The notes below the pieces were generated by a model, which was not told the DNA's origin, searched no databases, and saw only the letters and a program-made list of their open reading frames with translations. 64,000 bases of DNA, taken from assembly GCF_003075035.1 (NCBI RefSeq), contig NZ_QCZE01000008.1:1-64000 (forward strand), in the 5' to 3' direction. Numbering within the stretch: the first letter of the stretch is position 1; each line of letters starts with the position of its first letter. The DNA comes from Zobellella maritima. GTDB lineage: Bacteria; Pseudomonadota; Gammaproteobacteria; Enterobacterales; Aeromonadaceae. A program made the position numbers and the translations under genes. Below are positions 1-8,485 of the stretch, one piece after another.

Positions 1-67
1 CTCGACTTGCATGTGTTAGGCCTGCCGCCAGCGTTCAATCTGAGCCATGATCAAACTCTTCAATTAA
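1..67 (-). rRNA. rrs: 16S ribosomal RNA, 5' end (partial)
   Basis: The minus strand reads through the universal bacterial 16S start, including AGAGTTTGATCATGGCTCAG, then continues toward the V1 region and runs off the window at position 1. The mature 5' end is placed near 67 by comparison with the E. coli 16S start (ATTGAAGAG); it could be off by one or two bases. It is followed upstream by a typical rrn leader and two promoters, so this is the head of a complete operon. The neighbouring murI and btuB genes match the E. coli rrnB neighbourhood. Confidence 0.97.
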
Positions 68-179
68 AGATTTGATACTCAATGAATTGCTGAAGTGTTT
101 GTGCACTTCGACAGTCATTGAAAAACACTATTTTTTTGTTTCTCAACCCTGCGAGTGCCCACACAGTTTGCTTGATAAG

Positions 180-192
180 TTGTTAAAGAGCG
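180..192 (-). promoter_or_regulatory. rrn leader boxA antitermination site
   Basis: The minus strand reads GCTCTTTAACA, the boxA element bound by the NusB-NusE antitermination complex in E. coli rrn leaders. Downstream of it comes the conserved leader text CTGTGTGGGCACTCG, which belongs to the 16S processing region. It lies about 115 nt upstream of the mature 16S end. Confidence 0.9.
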
Positions 193-221
193 TTGACCGC
201 TTTCGCTGGTCAGGGCTGCGT

Positions 222-249
222 ATTCTACGCAATCCGTATTGTTCGTCAA
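222..249 (-). promoter_or_regulatory. rrn P2 promoter
   Basis: On the minus strand a -35 TTGACG (244-249) and a -10 TAGAAT (222-227) are separated by 16 bp. This is the P2 position, just upstream of boxA. Confidence 0.75.
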
Positions 250-326
250 GCGTTGAATCAAACTTAATGTCGTCCGTTTTCAACCCTTGTGACCGTGAGC
301 GCCTTGCCCCGTGTCAGTGGATGCGC

Positions 327-354
327 ATTATAGGGACCGGCGGATTTTGCGCAA
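327..354 (-). promoter_or_regulatory. rrn P1 promoter with GC-rich discriminator
   Basis: On the minus strand a -35 TTGCGC (349-354) and a perfect -10 TATAAT (327-332) are separated by 16 bp. They are followed by GCGC and CACTGACAC, the same discriminator and start region as E. coli rrnB P1, the type controlled by ppGpp and DksA. An AT-rich stretch lies upstream (about 360-480), where an UP element and Fis sites would be expected; I did not identify individual Fis sites. Confidence 0.85.
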
Positions 355-368
355 GGGCTTTTTTGTGA

Positions 369-662
369 AAAACAGCACTTTCATGTTCATTTGCTTATAC
401 TCCAAGCAAAAGCACAACTTAGTAACAGAGTTATACACAAAGCAAGAATAAATCCGCTTATTATTCGGTCATATTTCACCCAGCTCGTTCAATGCAATAA
501 TCCGATGATCACATTTTTTGCTTATTTCTGCTCGTCAGCTTGCCATATGAGGCTATGCTAACTTTGATACTGGGCCGTAAGTCGTAGATTTCTTTGATGA
601 AGTCATTCTTCACCGGGTTATGGCGCAGCTGATATCCATCTTCATATGAGATTAGATTGCCA
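369..662. other. Intergenic region between rrn P1 and the RRM gene
   Basis: This AT-rich stretch separates divergent transcription of the rRNA operon and the RRM-protein gene. It should hold the rrn UP/Fis region and the promoter of the RRM gene. I see no gene in it. Confidence 0.6.
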
Positions 663-1127
663 ATGAAGCTATCCCGATTTCCCGTTTATATTCAGTCGGC
701 CATCGCCGCCCTGGTACTTGCCTTAATCGGCTATGTACTACTTTCCATGGTTAACCCGGCACTCGATGCCCCATTACTGTTCGCCTTGGGGTTGCTGCTC
801 GGCGGCTTTTTGGCTCCCCTGGTAATCCGCCCTCCCCAAGCAGAGGAAATTCCCACCACGACCCTTTATGTAGGAAATTTACCCTACCGTGCCAATGAGG
901 CCTCGGTGCGGACCCTGTTCGAAACCTTTGGTCAGGTGTTATCGGTACGTTTGATGAAAGATAAACAAACCGGCAAACGACGCGGCTTCGGATTTGTCGA
1001 AATGCCGGCCGATGCCGCCCGGGCGGCACAGGCAGCCCTTAACGACTCGGAATTCCAGCAACGGACCCTGAAGGTCAGAGAAGCCAACGAACGAAAAGAA
1101 GAGGAGGATGAAGAAAAACAGCAATAA
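663..1127 (+). CDS. Membrane-anchored RRM-type RNA-binding protein
   Basis: This 154-residue protein has two hydrophobic segments near its N-terminus (about residues 10-30 and 38-56) followed by one RNA recognition motif. RNP2 reads LYVGNLP and RNP1 reads RRGFGFVEM, both with the aromatic residues that stack on RNA. The tail is charged and rich in Lys and Glu. The layout predicts an RRM facing the cytoplasm and tethered to the inner membrane. I chose ATG 663; an in-frame TTG at 657 has no better ribosome site. It runs convergent to murI and divergent from the rRNA operon. The family is recognised with confidence; its RNA targets and cellular role are unknown. Confidence 0.9.
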   Translation: MKLSRFPVYIQSAIAALVLALIGYVLLSMVNPALDAPLLFALGLLLGGFLAPLVIRPPQAEEIPTTTLYVGNLPYRANEASVRTLFETFGQVLSVRLMKDKQTGKRRGFGFVEMPADAARAAQAALNDSEFQQRTLKVREANERKEEEDEEKQQ

Positions 1128-1142
1128 CCCCGACAACGGCTC

Positions 1143-1934
1143 TCAAGGTGTAAACAGCCGTAACTTACCGAACCCCTCCCCATGAAAGGCCCTGGCTTGT
1201 ATCAGGGCCTTTGCGGTAACGGTGGTGCAAAAGATCTGCCCCGGCGGCGCTGTCTCGGTTTGGGAAGCCCCCTCCAATAAGCTGCTGACCCGGCGGGCAA
1301 TAGCCTGACCCGAGTCCACCAGGGTTACATCAGGCAACAATTGCTGAATTTCCTCTGACAGCAACGGGAAGTGGGTACAGCCCAGTACCAGGGTATCGGG
1401 CCCGGCATCCCCTTGCCAGGGTGCAAGTATGCGAGCCAGACGCGCCAGCTCGACCGGCTCCCCTGCCAGTTTGTCTTCCGCCATCTTGACCAGTTCGGTC
1501 GTACCCAGCAGGCTGACCTCGAGATCGGCGGCAAAATTTTGGATCAATTCGGCGGTATAACGGCGGGCCACTGTCCCCGGCGTCGCCAGAAGGCCGATCC
1601 GTCCCTTCCCCTGGTTGCGGCTGTGCTCTGCCGCCGGCTTTATCGCCGGCACCACACCCACCACCGGCATGGTGAGCGATTCCCGCAAGGCGGGTAACAC
1701 ATAGGTACTGGCGGTATTGCAGGCAATCACCGCCAGATCGACCTTGTGCTGTCGGGTAAAAGCGGCAAACAGTTCCACCGCCCGCTCGACCAGCCGCTGC
1801 TCGCTCAGCTCGCCATAGGGAAAGCAAGCGTTGTCGAACAGGTAGAAGTACTGGTGTGCCGGCAAAGCCCGATGCACTTCCCGGTAGATGGACAGGCCGC
1901 CCATGCCGGAATCGAAGATAAGAATGTTTGCCAC
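1143..1934 (-). CDS. murI: Glutamate racemase
   Basis: MurI interconverts L- and D-glutamate in the cytoplasm to supply D-Glu for peptidoglycan. The 263-residue protein has the family signatures: FDSGMGG near residue 7 (catalytic Asp8), ACNTAS with Cys72, and LGCTHFP with Cys186, so both catalytic cysteines are present. Its length is normal. It lies between the rRNA operon and btuB on the minus strand, the same order as btuB-murI-rrsB in E. coli. A terminator-like hairpin at 1990-2009 separates it from btuB. Confidence 0.98.
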   Translation of the reverse strand: MANILIFDSGMGGLSIYREVHRALPAHQYFYLFDNACFPYGELSEQRLVERAVELFAAFTRQHKVDLAVIACNTASTYVLPALRESLTMPVVGVVPAIKPAAEHSRNQGKGRIGLLATPGTVARRYTAELIQNFAADLEVSLLGTTELVKMAEDKLAGEPVELARLARILAPWQGDAGPDTLVLGCTHFPLLSEEIQQLLPDVTLVDSGQAIARRVSSLLEGASQTETAPPGQIFCTTVTAKALIQARAFHGEGFGKLRLFTP

Positions 1935-1989
1935 TGGCTGTCCCCGAAAAACCAGCCGCTATGATAACGCCTAAAGGCGGGGATGAAAA

Positions 1990-2009
1990 AGCCGGCACTG
2001 AGGCCGGCT
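1990..2009 (-). terminator. Rho-independent terminator after btuB
   Basis: On the minus strand AGCCGGC and GCCGGCT form a 7-bp GC-rich stem with a 6-nt loop, followed directly by TTTTTC. It lies about 175 bp downstream of the btuB stop and about 55 bp upstream of the murI start. Confidence 0.75.
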
Positions 2010-2185
2010 AAAGATAACAAGTACATTTTCAGATGTAGCTATAAAGCGGTAAAAGGGCCAGCTCAGCCGACACGCGACACGTACCTCCATGTATGCTCAG
2101 CCGCGTCATCCCTGACACGGATGGTCAGCAGAGCTAATCCCTTTCAACACCTATCGGCATCACAGCTGCCTGTAAAAAGCCACTA

Positions 2186-4009
2186 TCAGAAACGATAATC
2201 GGCGCCGACATAAAACTCCATATCGGGCGCATCGAAGCCATTAACCACCTGATAGTCCTTGTCGAACAGGTTGTTGACCTTGCCGTTCAGGGTCAGCTGC
2301 TGGGTCAGCGGGTAACGGGCACCGATATTCCAGATGGTGTAGGACGGCAGCATTACATTGCCGACATCGGAGCGCTCTCCCACATACAAGGATTGAACAA
2401 ACCACGAGGTGTTCAGCCAGTCCGCTTCTCCCTGCCAGCTGGCCTTACGCTTGGCACGACGTAACAACTGCTCATCATTGTTGTTGCGATCCTTTGCATC
2501 GGTGTATTCCAATACCACCCTATGATGCACCGGGCCAGTCGCTGCCTTTACCACAAGCTCGGCGCCTTCGATAAGGGCATCAGTATTTTCAGGAGAGTTA
2601 ACCGGCAGGAAGGTATCCGTGTCAAAAACTATCAGGTTATCGATCTCGTTACGATAGAGATTCAGCTCCCAATTAAACACATCATAATCACCGGAAACGC
2701 TCAGCTCCCAGTTTTCAGATTCTTCCGGCTTTAATGCCAGATTGCCTCCAAACGGAGAATACAAATCCACAAAATTGGGAGCTCGATAGGCAGTACCGTA
2801 GCTCAAGGTAGACTTATGCGCATAGGGTAGAGCCAATGAAACAGCACTTTGCCAGGTGCCATGGGTGCCGAACTGTTCGTTATCATCCACCCGACCGGTC
2901 AACTCGACAGAAAGCGGGGACCAGGTCTGAAAAATGGAAGTGTAGACACCGGCGTTCTCACGGTTGGGTGCTTCAAAAGAAGCTCCAAACAAACTTGAGC
3001 CGTCAAGAAGCTGCTCTTGCTGCCAATCCACACCAGCCAGAATATAGCCTGTGGACGAATACTTATATTGCGCCATCCCGGCCAGTCGGCCAATGCCAGT
3101 GGCAATTTTTGCCGCACTCGCCTTACCTTGGCTATCACGCCAGGTTTTCAGCTCGGTTTCGCCATAACCGGCATCAAAGCGGACATACAGCTGTTCACCC
3201 GAATAGCTGAGTGCTCCATCCGTCTGATAGGTTTGCCTTTCACTCTCGTTGGCTGAGGTGCCAAAATCAAAGGCATTGGTGAAATCAAACTGCGATTTGT
3301 TGTTCCAGCCCATCAATGAAACATCGGCAGTCCAGTTATCATCGATATTATGGGTCAATCCCAACTGGCCATTAAATTGCTCGAAGCCATCTCTATCCGG
3401 CTGCATTTCTGTCGGCCTGACATCGTAGCCTCGGGTTTCCCGGTAGCCACCGGCCAGTTGCAGATGGGTATCTTCACCAAGCCACTGATTGACGGAAAGA
3501 TTACCTTCGTAATAATCGTTGCTGCCGGCCGTTGTGCTGACCAACACTTCATCGGCATCGGAGGTGGTGATCAGGTTGATCACCCCCCCGATGGCGTTAG
3601 CGCCATAAATGGCAGCACGGGGACCCCGGATATACTCTACCCGTTGAATACCGCTAACCGGAAACTGACTCCAATCGACACTGCCGGAAACGGATTGGGC
3701 AACGGGTCGCCCGTTGATCAGGACCAGGGTATGGTCAGACTCGGTCCCCCGGGTAAACAGGCTGGTCTGATGCCCCAGGCCCCCGGTTTGGGTACCGAAC
3801 TGGATCCCCGGCAAGGCGCTAAGCAGCTCGACCACAGACTTAGGCTGTCGCCGATCGATTTCGGCCTTGGTGATCACCTCGACCGGCGCCAGTACGGTGG
3901 CCTTGGGCTGCTTGATGCGGTTGTAGACGGTGATCTCGGTGGAGTCGGAGGAATTTTGGGCAAAGGCCGCCCATGGCAACAAGCCTGCTGCCAGCCATTT
4001 CTTATACAT
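2186..4009 (-). CDS. btuB: TonB-dependent vitamin B12 outer-membrane receptor
   Basis: BtuB imports cobalamin across the outer membrane using TonB energy. The 607-residue protein has a signal peptide ending near AFA-Q, a TonB box (EITVYNR) just after it, a plug domain containing LINGRPV and RGPRAAIYGANAIGGVINL, and a 22-strand barrel pattern ending in a C-terminal aromatic (YRF). Length matches E. coli BtuB (about 610). A cobalamin riboswitch sits in its leader, which fixes the substrate assignment better than sequence similarity alone. It lies upstream of murI on the same strand. Confidence 0.95.
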   Translation of the reverse strand: MYKKWLAAGLLPWAAFAQNSSDSTEITVYNRIKQPKATVLAPVEVITKAEIDRRQPKSVVELLSALPGIQFGTQTGGLGHQTSLFTRGTESDHTLVLINGRPVAQSVSGSVDWSQFPVSGIQRVEYIRGPRAAIYGANAIGGVINLITTSDADEVLVSTTAGSNDYYEGNLSVNQWLGEDTHLQLAGGYRETRGYDVRPTEMQPDRDGFEQFNGQLGLTHNIDDNWTADVSLMGWNNKSQFDFTNAFDFGTSANESERQTYQTDGALSYSGEQLYVRFDAGYGETELKTWRDSQGKASAAKIATGIGRLAGMAQYKYSSTGYILAGVDWQQEQLLDGSSLFGASFEAPNRENAGVYTSIFQTWSPLSVELTGRVDDNEQFGTHGTWQSAVSLALPYAHKSTLSYGTAYRAPNFVDLYSPFGGNLALKPEESENWELSVSGDYDVFNWELNLYRNEIDNLIVFDTDTFLPVNSPENTDALIEGAELVVKAATGPVHHRVVLEYTDAKDRNNNDEQLLRRAKRKASWQGEADWLNTSWFVQSLYVGERSDVGNVMLPSYTIWNIGARYPLTQQLTLNGKVNNLFDKDYQVVNGFDAPDMEFYVGADYRF

Positions 4010-4065
4010 TGATTGCTTCCCTAGTACGCGTAGTCATGCCAGCAGGCCCTTCCTGTTGGCTCTTT

Positions 4066-4232
4066 GGCAGGTATTCGGGCTTGGAGGCTCTGGCCTGAGC
4101 CCACCTATGACGACGGCTTCCCACCTTTCGGCAGTGCCCGGGCACCCCCTGTCGTCTTCGTTCCTCCACACCGCTGCGCGCCAGCTCCGGATTCTCACCG
4201 GATTCCCGTTTATGCCTGTCGGCACCAAAGCG
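4066..4232 (-). promoter_or_regulatory. Cobalamin riboswitch upstream of btuB
   Basis: The minus strand carries the conserved core in order: GGGAATCCGGTGAGAATCC, the GCTG...GCGCAGC stretch, GGGCACTGCC, and a closing ACCTGCC that pairs back to GGCAGG at the 5' side. It lies about 55 nt upstream of the btuB start. Binding adenosylcobalamin is expected to reduce btuB translation or transcription. Confidence 0.92.
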
Positions 4233-4429
4233 GGGGCATTATAGGGAAAGCCTGTCTGACTGTATATGCATTGACTCGGCACAAGAGTTCACGATTCATC
4301 ATAAAAATATATATGATATAGATCTCAATTAAGAGAAGTTTATATATCGACAAAAAATCACCGTTGCTAGGCTGGCTCCACGTGGATCAGGCTATAAATA
4401 AAACAAAAACCACATGGAGAAGAGACAAG
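4233..4429. other. Divergent promoter region, btuB and sorA-like
   Basis: An AT-rich stretch (about 4290-4350) lies between the divergent btuB riboswitch leader and the sulfite dehydrogenase gene. It must contain both promoters. I could not fix -35/-10 pairs with confidence. Confidence 0.5.
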
Positions 4430-5758
4430 ATGTCCAACGATAACAAGCAGTCCAAGCGAGGCCTGCACGAGCTGTACGGAGAAGACCCGATCAAGGCTGA
4501 TGAACTGGTCTGGGACCGAGAGACAGATCCGGACAGCCGCCGCGGCTTCCTAAAGCGCAGCGGCCTGCTCGCCATGGCCACCGCCCTGGGAGCCAGCATT
4601 CCCTTCGCCAACAACATGCCGGCCGGCCTTATCCCCGCGGCCTTCGCCCAGTCTGACGAGCCCTTTACCCTACCGGGCAAGGAAGGCCTGACCATACTTA
4701 ACGACAGACCCATCAACGCCGAAACTCCGCCTCATCTGTTGGATGACGAAGTCACCCCGGCCAAGCACATGTTCGTGCGCAACAACGGCCTGCTGCCCAA
4801 TATGAAAGATCTGGACCCGGCCGGCTGGACCCTGGAAATCGCCGGCGAGTCCTGCGAAAACCCCACCACCTTTACCATTGCCGAGCTGAAATCCCGCTTC
4901 AAACACCATAGCTACCAGCTGACGGTGGAATGCGGCGGCAATGGCCGCAGCGAATTTGTGCCGGCGGCCAGCGGCAACCAGTGGACCACGGGCGCGGTGG
5001 CCAGTCCCAAATTTACCGGGGTGAGACTGCGGGATGTGCTGGAAGCCTGTGGTATCAAGAAGGATGCAGTCTATATCGGCTACTACGGCGGCGATCTGCA
5101 CCCCAGTGGCGATCCCAGCAAGGAAGCCATCTCCCGCGGTGTGCCCATGTCCAAGGCACTGGAAGACGAAACCCTGATCGCCTGGGCCATGAACGACGAA
5201 GACCTTCCCTACCTGAACGGCCATCCCCTGCGCCTGGTCTGTGGTGGCTGGCCCGCTTCCACCTCCGGCAAGTGGCTGAAGAAAATCGTCGTTCGCAACA
5301 AGGTGCATGACGGCAACAAGATGGCGGCCCCTTCATACAGCGTACCTAAATACCCGGTCGCACCCGGTACCCAGGTGCCGAATGAAGATATGGAAATCAT
5401 CGAATCCATGCCGGTGAAATCTCTGGTCACCTTTCCCAAATCCGGCATCAGCCACAAGTTGGGTGAGCCTCTGCTGGTTCGCGGCCACGCCTGGGCCGGG
5501 GATCTGGAGGTGAAAGAGGTATTGGTGTCCATCGACTTCGGGGCCAGCTGGCAAAAGGCCGAACTGCGCGCACCGGCCAATCGCCTGGCCTGGCAACACT
5601 GGCAGACCCAGCTGGATTTCCCGGAAAACGGCTACTATGAAATCTGGGCCAAGGCTGTCGACAGCGAAGGCAAGGCGCAACCCATGGTGGTGCCTGGCTG
5701 GAACCCCAAGGGCTACCTCAATAACGCCTGTCACCGCATCGCAGTGCAAATTGTCTAG
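4430..5758 (+). CDS. Sulfite dehydrogenase, molybdopterin subunit (SorA/SoxC-like)
   Basis: This 442-residue protein belongs to the sulfite oxidase molybdopterin family. It has a Tat signal (SRRGFLK at 36-42, cleavage near residue 73), so it is exported folded to the periplasm. The molybdenum-ligand cysteine is Cys168 in LTVECGGNGRSEF. A C-terminal Mo-co dimerisation domain ends the protein. The start at ATG 4430 is chosen because it follows a GAGAAGAGA ribosome site. A c-type cytochrome gene follows 9 bp downstream, the layout of sorAB. The reaction is probably sulfite to sulfate with electrons passed to the cytochrome. A SoxC-like sulfane role is less likely because no other sox gene is nearby. 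Confidence 0.85.
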   Translation: MSNDNKQSKRGLHELYGEDPIKADELVWDRETDPDSRRGFLKRSGLLAMATALGASIPFANNMPAGLIPAAFAQSDEPFTLPGKEGLTILNDRPINAETPPHLLDDEVTPAKHMFVRNNGLLPNMKDLDPAGWTLEIAGESCENPTTFTIAELKSRFKHHSYQLTVECGGNGRSEFVPAASGNQWTTGAVASPKFTGVRLRDVLEACGIKKDAVYIGYYGGDLHPSGDPSKEAISRGVPMSKALEDETLIAWAMNDEDLPYLNGHPLRLVCGGWPASTSGKWLKKIVVRNKVHDGNKMAAPSYSVPKYPVAPGTQVPNEDMEIIESMPVKSLVTFPKSGISHKLGEPLLVRGHAWAGDLEVKEVLVSIDFGASWQKAELRAPANRLAWQHWQTQLDFPENGYYEIWAKAVDSEGKAQPMVVPGWNPKGYLNNACHRIAVQIV

Positions 5759-5767
5759 GAGGTCGTG

Positions 5768-6136
5768 ATGGCATACCCTGCCGCCTTAGGTTTGTTACTG
5801 CTCGGGCTGACATCGACGTCGCCCCTGGCCGCCGAGCTGGATCCCCAGACCGGATTCAAGATAGCACCGGGTTGGGAAACCGTACGCAACAACTGTACCG
5901 CCTGTCATTCCTCCCAGCTGGTGACCCAGAACAGCGGCAGCCGAGAGCACTGGCTGTCGCTGATCCGCTGGATGCAGGATAAGCAGGGATTGTGGCAATT
6001 TGACGCCAATACCGAGCAGACTATCCTGGATTATCTGAGCAGTGAATATGGTCCCAAGGCAGACGCCCGCCGTCCGCCACTCAGGGCTGATCAGTTGCCG
6101 GAAAACCCCTACCGTCAGCCGGCACAGACTCAGTAG
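5768..6136 (+). CDS. Small c-type cytochrome (SorB-like)
   Basis: This 122-residue protein has an N-terminal secretion signal ending near residue 22 and a single haem motif CTACH (43-47). Methionines that could be the distal ligand follow, for example in RWMQDKQG. It probably takes electrons from the molybdopterin subunit encoded just upstream. A perfect AGGAGG at 5757-5762 overlaps the preceding stop codon; ATG 5768 is preferred over GTG 5765 because of spacing. The gene ends 7 bp into the tail of the convergent PduO-like gene. Confidence 0.85.
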   Translation: MAYPAALGLLLLGLTSTSPLAAELDPQTGFKIAPGWETVRNNCTACHSSQLVTQNSGSREHWLSLIRWMQDKQGLWQFDANTEQTILDYLSSEYGPKADARRPPLRADQLPENPYRQPAQTQ

Positions 6137-6657
6137 TTGATACTGATATAGGGCACTTCTTCGGTGCCCAGCCGAGCCTTGATAAAGACGGTCAGCACAA
6201 AAAAGAAGTTGGCCAGCACATTGGCAAAACGAGGCAGGGTTTCGTCGAAACGCCTGCCCTCTTCTTCCAGCCGCACCAGCATGCGCACTATCTTCTTGCC
6301 GGTACAGCGACACAGGTGCAACTGAGGCACCGGCGCCGGCCCCCTGGGCAGAACAAAGCCGTTTACCCGCCCGCTCGTCGCCTGCTGATAATGGCTGTAC
6401 CTGTCCTTCAGCCAGGCGATATCCTGTTCAAAGATACCGTTCTTGCCCCGCACCGAGCCGTTGAGGTTATAGATCAGTGGCTGCAACCGCTCCAGATCGG
6501 CCCTGATCTCGTCAAAGCCGTCCGGCAGCTGCGACAGCACCACGCCGATATGGCAGCACAACTCGTCGGTGAGAATTTCATAATCACAGGTGAGCCGGGT
6601 CTCGTAGATAAAGGGATAGCACCACTCACGCAGATCCTCAGGTTTTTTACGCCGCAT
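6130..6657 (-). CDS. PduO-type cobalamin adenosyltransferase-like protein
   Basis: This 175-residue protein resembles the PduO (COG2096) helical-bundle family. It shows an [12 protein letters not shown] stretch and then [19 protein letters not shown], which corresponds to the family FILPGGSPAAALLHVAR region, followed by an FFFVLTVF helix. The usual N-terminal nucleotide-binding TRTGD motif is absent. The catalytic stretch, normally like CRRAER, reads GKKIVR, so an acidic and two basic residues are changed. Adenosyltransferase activity is therefore uncertain. Nearness to the riboswitch-controlled btuB suggests a link to cobalamin. Confidence 0.6.
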   Translation of the reverse strand: MRRKKPEDLREWCYPFIYETRLTCDYEILTDELCCHIGVVLSQLPDGFDEIRADLERLQPLIYNLNGSVRGKNGIFEQDIAWLKDRYSHYQQATSGRVNGFVLPRGPAPVPQLHLCRCTGKKIVRMLVRLEEEGRRFDETLPRFANVLANFFFVLTVFIKARLGTEEVPYISINY

Positions 6658-6795
6658 CTTTTTCTCGCCCTTCCGCTAAAGGGCCAGTCTGGCAAAAGGT
6701 ATCGCTCGGAGCCAGTTCTTTCCGGGCTGGCCAGAAACTGGACAAATCCGCCGCAGGCCTTAGAATTTGCGCTCCGTTTTAAAGTGAGGCTAGTC

Positions 6796-7896
6796 ATGAG
6801 CACAGAGGTCAACCCGCAAACCTATCAGGCACAGTTGGATGAAAAGGCCGACCGGCTCCGGGACAGGTTCGCCCCCTTTACCCCGCCGATGCTGGAAGTG
6901 TTTGCCTCCGAACCCGAACATTACCGCATGCGCGCCGAATTCCGGGTGTGGCATCAAGGCGACGACCTCTACTACATCATGTTCGATCAGGCCACCAAAC
7001 AAAAATACCGGGTCGATACCTTTCCCGCCGCCTCCATCCTGATCAACCGGGTAATGCCGCTGCTGCTGGACGCACTCAAGCCCAATCCGGTACTGCGCCG
7101 CAAGCTGTTCCAGGTTGATTTCCTGTCTTCCCTGAGCGGCGAATTGGTCATCAGCCTGCTCTACCACCGCCAACTGGACGATGCCTGGCACGACGCCATC
7201 CAGGGGGTGCGCCGACAACTGCACGAACAGGGTTTCAAGGTGGATATCATCGGCCGTGCCAAGAAGCAGAAATGGGTGGTCGGGCAAGACTATGTGGTCG
7301 AAAGGCTGCAGGTCAACGGCCGCGAGCTCGTCTACCAGCAGGTGGAAAACAGCTTTACCCAGCCCAACGGCAAGATGAACGAACAGATGCTGGGCTGGGC
7401 ACTCGACGTCACCCGTGATGCCCGGGGCGATTTGCTGGAGCTGTATTGCGGCAACGGCAACTTCTCGCTGGCACTGGCGGCCAACTTCCGCCGGGTGCTG
7501 GCGACCGAAATCGCCAGCTCGTCGGTCAAGTCGGCACAATACAATATCGCCGCCAACGGCATCGACAACGTCACCATACTACGGATGTCGGCCGAAGAGT
7601 TTACCCAGGCAATGCGCGGTGTACGCGTGTTTCGCCGGCTGCAGGGCATCGACCTGCAGGACTACGAGTGCAACACCATACTGGTGGATCCGCCCCGCGC
7701 CGGACTGGACGAGGAAACCGTCAAACTGGTGCAGGAATACGACAACATCGTCTATATTTCATGCAACCCGGATACCCTGCAGCAGAACCTGGAGACACTG
7801 TCCCAGAGCCACAACATCAGCCGCTTCGCCCTGTTCGACCAGTTTCCCTATACCCATCATATGGAAGCCGGTGTCTACCTGACCCGCAAAGCCTAA
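6796..7896 (+). CDS. trmA: tRNA (uracil-5-)-methyltransferase
   Basis: TrmA makes m5U54 in the T-loop of tRNAs using SAM. The 366-residue length equals E. coli TrmA. Visible signatures are the SAM motif [23 protein letters not shown], and the catalytic cysteine Cys323 in [10 protein letters not shown]. The start at ATG 6796 follows GTGAGG; the open frame extends farther upstream without support. A strong hairpin terminator follows 5 bp after the stop. In E. coli trmA also lies beside btuB. Confidence 0.97.
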   Translation: MSTEVNPQTYQAQLDEKADRLRDRFAPFTPPMLEVFASEPEHYRMRAEFRVWHQGDDLYYIMFDQATKQKYRVDTFPAASILINRVMPLLLDALKPNPVLRRKLFQVDFLSSLSGELVISLLYHRQLDDAWHDAIQGVRRQLHEQGFKVDIIGRAKKQKWVVGQDYVVERLQVNGRELVYQQVENSFTQPNGKMNEQMLGWALDVTRDARGDLLELYCGNGNFSLALAANFRRVLATEIASSSVKSAQYNIAANGIDNVTILRMSAEEFTQAMRGVRVFRRLQGIDLQDYECNTILVDPPRAGLDEETVKLVQEYDNIVYISCNPDTLQQNLETLSQSHNISRFALFDQFPYTHHMEAGVYLTRKA

Positions 7897-7901
7897 AGCA
7901 G

Positions 7902-7923
7902 AAAAGAGCCGGCAGGCTCTTTT
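7902..7923 (+). terminator. Bidirectional terminator between trmA and ydbL
   Basis: AAAAGAGCC and GGCTCTTTT form a 9-bp stem with a 4-nt loop, flanked by A and T runs on both sides. It can serve trmA on the plus strand and ydbL on the minus strand. Confidence 0.85.
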
Positions 7924-7975
7924 CTTTTAGCAAATCTGTACGGCGAGCTCGCCGCTCCGACAACCATCCCTGCGG

Positions 7976-8290
7976 CTATTTACGCCGCCAGCTGCCATTG
8001 GCCAGCTGAATATACTGCCCTCGGGGGGTTCGCTCTATATTCAACTGACCAGCCCGGCTCTGTACCACCGCCAGACTGGTATTATTACGCCTGGCAATGT
8101 CCTGATAGCTGGCCAGCCGTTTCCTGTTGATATCCGCCACTATGGCATTGACCTCGGAGCTTGAGGTCACGGCACCGACCAGACCGTTCAGCTGCTCGCC
8201 AATCAGTCCCTGCTGCTTGGCCTGCTGCAAATCCAGCGCCCATACCGACCAGCTCAGGGTGGTCACCAATAACAGTACTAACCAACGCAT
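7976..8290 (-). CDS. ydbL: YdbL family periplasmic protein (DUF1318)
   Basis: This 104-residue protein has an N-terminal signal peptide ending at VWA-L, then the DUF1318 pattern LQQAKQQGLIGEQLNGLVG, a variable helix, and a C-terminal PRGQYIQLANGSWRRK. It is the last gene of a ydbH-ynbE-ydbL operon in the same order as E. coli. In E. coli YdbL is a periplasmic factor of the YdbH-YnbE system, which acts with TamB and YhdP in phospholipid transport to the outer membrane. Confidence 0.9.
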   Translation of the reverse strand: MRWLVLLLVTTLSWSVWALDLQQAKQQGLIGEQLNGLVGAVTSSSEVNAIVADINRKRLASYQDIARRNNTSLAVVQSRAGQLNIERTPRGQYIQLANGSWRRK

Positions 8291-8299
8291 AGGCCCTCC

Positions 8300-8485
8300 T
8301 TAGAACAGCTCTTCTTCTTCGCTAAACAATTGTTCCAGCTCACGGTCGACCTTGATGCGGATCTCGTGGTCCACCTTCACATTGAGGTTTACCGTAATTG
8401 GCTTGTCCGGCACTACCACCTCTACCCTGGGGGTACAGGCCGTCAGCCAAACCAGGCTCATCAAGAGCAGCATCTTCATGGTCAC
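8300..8485 (-). CDS. ynbE: YnbE-like small lipoprotein
   Basis: This 61-residue protein has a lipobox LTAC with Cys17, then the YnbE-like strand pattern PRVEVVVPDKPITVNLNVKV and an acidic tail. In E. coli YnbE is an outer-membrane lipoprotein that pairs with YdbH to complete an intermembrane bridge. The start is a GTG at 8485 that overlaps the ydbH stop and has GGAG at good distance; ATG 8479 is an alternative. Lies between ydbH and ydbL. Confidence 0.88.
   Translation of the reverse strand: MTMKMLLLMSLVWLTACTPRVEVVVPDKPITVNLNVKVDHEIRIKVDRELEQLFSEEEELF

Noticed and set aside
72-368. Open frame (98 codons) over the rrn leader
   Set aside because: It lies over boxA and both rRNA promoters on the opposite strand, so it is not a gene.
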